Below, piece by piece: positions 63,197-64,000 of a stretch of 64,000 bases of DNA (positions are counted from its first letter, which is position 1; every line of letters starts with the position of its first letter). The position numbers and the translations under genes are program-made. The stretch spans positions 620,001 through 684,000 of the forward strand of contig NZ_AUND01000001.1 in the NCBI RefSeq assembly GCF_000714535.1, read 5' to 3'. Origin of the DNA: Thioclava pacifica DSM 10166 (GTDB lineage Bacteria; Pseudomonadota; Alphaproteobacteria; Rhodobacterales; Rhodobacteraceae). The notes beneath the pieces are model-generated. The model did not search any database and was not told the DNA's origin. It saw only the letters and a program-made list of their open reading frames with translations.

Positions 63197-63793
63197 ATGA
63201 TGTTGAAAGAAGAGACGACGGTGGCCTCGGGCACGCTGCCGGTCGCGGAGTTTCGTGCGCATCTGAGGCTGGGCACCGGGTTTGCGGATGTGGGAGCAGA
63301 GGATGCGGCGCTGGAGGCTTACCTGCGCGCGGCCCTCGCGGCGATCGAAGGGCGCACGGCGAAAGTGCTTCTGGCGCGCGATTTCATGCTGGGCCTGGCG
63401 GCCTGGCGCGGCGCGGTGGAGCAGCCCTTGCCGGTCTCGCCGGTGAGCGCGATCTCCGAGATCCGGCTCGTCGATGCGGCGGGCGTTTTCACGACGGTCC
63501 CGAGCGAGAGCTATCGGCTGATCGCGGATCTGCAGCGCCCGCGTATCGAGGCGCTGAGCGGCGTGCTGCCCTCGATCCCGGCGGGCGGCACGGTGGAGAT
63601 CCGGTTCCGAGCCGGGTTCGGACCGAGCTGGTCCGATCTGCCGGTCGATCTGGCGCAGGCGGCCTTTCTGCTCGCCGCGCAATATTACGAGCTGCGCCAT
63701 GAGGGTGCGGGCGAGGGCGATGCGATGCCCTTCGGCGTGGCCGCGCTGATCGAGCGCTGGCGCACCGTGCGGATGCTGGGAGGCCGGGGATGA
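63197..63793 (+). CDS. GTA head-tail connector protein (g6)
   Basis: A 198-residue protein in the place of g6 of the Rhodobacter GTA, with the PhiE125 gp8-like pattern: N-terminal helical part (LEAYLRAALAAIEGRTAKVL), VSPVSAISEIRLVDAAG, and VEIRFRAGFG. It probably forms the adaptor ring below the portal. ATG 63197 or 63200 are both possible. It overlaps the next gene by 4 bp. Confidence 0.85.
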   Translation: MMLKEETTVASGTLPVAEFRAHLRLGTGFADVGAEDAALEAYLRAALAAIEGRTAKVLLARDFMLGLAAWRGAVEQPLPVSPVSAISEIRLVDAAGVFTTVPSESYRLIADLQRPRIEALSGVLPSIPAGGTVEIRFRAGFGPSWSDLPVDLAQAAFLLAAQYYELRHEGAGEGDAMPFGVAALIERWRTVRMLGGRG

Positions 63794-64000
63794 AGGTTCC
63801 GGTCCTCAATCGACAGCTGGTGCTGGAGGCGCCCGATCGGGTGCCGGACGGCGCGGGCGGCTTCATCGAGGTCTGGTCCGAGCTAGGCGTGCTCTGGGCG
63901 CAGATGAAACCGGGCACCGGGGTGGAGCGCGCGGGCGAGTTCGTCACGCTCGCCTCGGTGCCCTGGAAGATCACGGTGCGCGCCGCGCTCGAGGGTTCGC
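63790..64000 (+). CDS. GTA head-closure/head-tail adaptor protein (g7), cut off by window edge
   Basis: The first 70 residues of a protein starting MKVPVLNRQLVLEAPDRVPD, with GGFIEVWSELGVLWAQMKPG, typical of small phage head-closure (gp16-like) proteins. It overlaps g6 by 4 bp. The rest of the gene and the tail genes lie beyond the window. Confidence 0.82.
   Translation, partial: MKVPVLNRQLVLEAPDRVPDGAGGFIEVWSELGVLWAQMKPGTGVERAGEFVTLASVPWKITVRAALEGS

Overview
The window comes from a GC-rich alphaproteobacterium, almost certainly a member of the Rhodobacteraceae/Rhodobacterales. The evidence is a gene transfer agent (GTA) structural cluster like that of Rhodobacter, an FnrL-type regulator with C-X2-C-X7-C spacing, a CtrA-type site, a GTTC-N7-GTTC SOS box, and many family proteins typical of the order. 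Sulfur-oxidation genes (a Tat-exported type II sulfide:quinone oxidoreductase, split YeeE/YedE sulfur transporters, a SoxW-like thioredoxin) suggest a sulfide- or thiosulfate-using genus such as Thioclava or Rhodovulum; the genus is inference.

Layout. 0-3.4 kb: an NsrR-like Rrf2 regulator divergent from a sulfide oxidation unit (sqr, small membrane protein, TDT/SLAC1 transporter). 3.5-8.7 kb: homocysteine methyltransferase, di-haem cytochrome c peroxidase behind a perfect FNR box, agmatinase, DUF1499 and DUF475 proteins. 8.7-14.3 kb: cobalamin riboswitch and B12 uptake operon (btuB, periplasmic binding protein, permease, ATPase, and a second binding protein with no signal peptide). 14.3-18.3 kb: FMN-binding glutamate synthase-like protein, two YeeE/YedE halves and an exported Cys-Pro-repeat phosphatase-like protein. 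18.4-26 kb: mixed genes, including an orphan ImuA-like gene with a perfect LexA box, a cold-shock protein, a thioredoxin, a tandem GFA protein and aconitase. 26-34 kb: DUF1223 protein, rpsF-rpsR-rplI, a mechanosensitive channel, trigger factor, an unrecognised winged-helix-like protein whose start lies in a 10-bp inverted repeat, and tRNA-Leu(UAG).

35-45 kb is the most unusual part. Two convergent, overlapping Crp/Fnr regulators lie beside a small lipoprotein, a Slam-like (DUF560, type XI secretion) outer-membrane protein, an 808-residue RTX protein, a TbpB-like lipoprotein and a type I secretion ABC/HlyD pair. Perfect TTGAY-N4-RTCAA sites precede the small lipoprotein, the RTX gene and the type I secretion operon. 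The locus therefore looks like a surface/secretion module under FNR-family (oxygen or NO) control. The same site class occurs upstream of ccp and, imperfectly, between the Rrf2 gene and sqr.

45-58 kb: nnr next to a decayed partial second copy, glnB-glnA, a maltose-acetyltransferase-like gene, and the fatty-acid synthesis cluster fabD-fabG-acpP-fabF-mltG. The cluster is interrupted by thpR and a diguanylate cyclase that has a perfect CtrA-type TTAA-N7-TTAA site. 58-64 kb: the GTA head genes (terminases, portal, g3.5-like protein, protease, capsid, connector, partial head closure) behind a promoter-like element and a strong intrinsic terminator in the leader.
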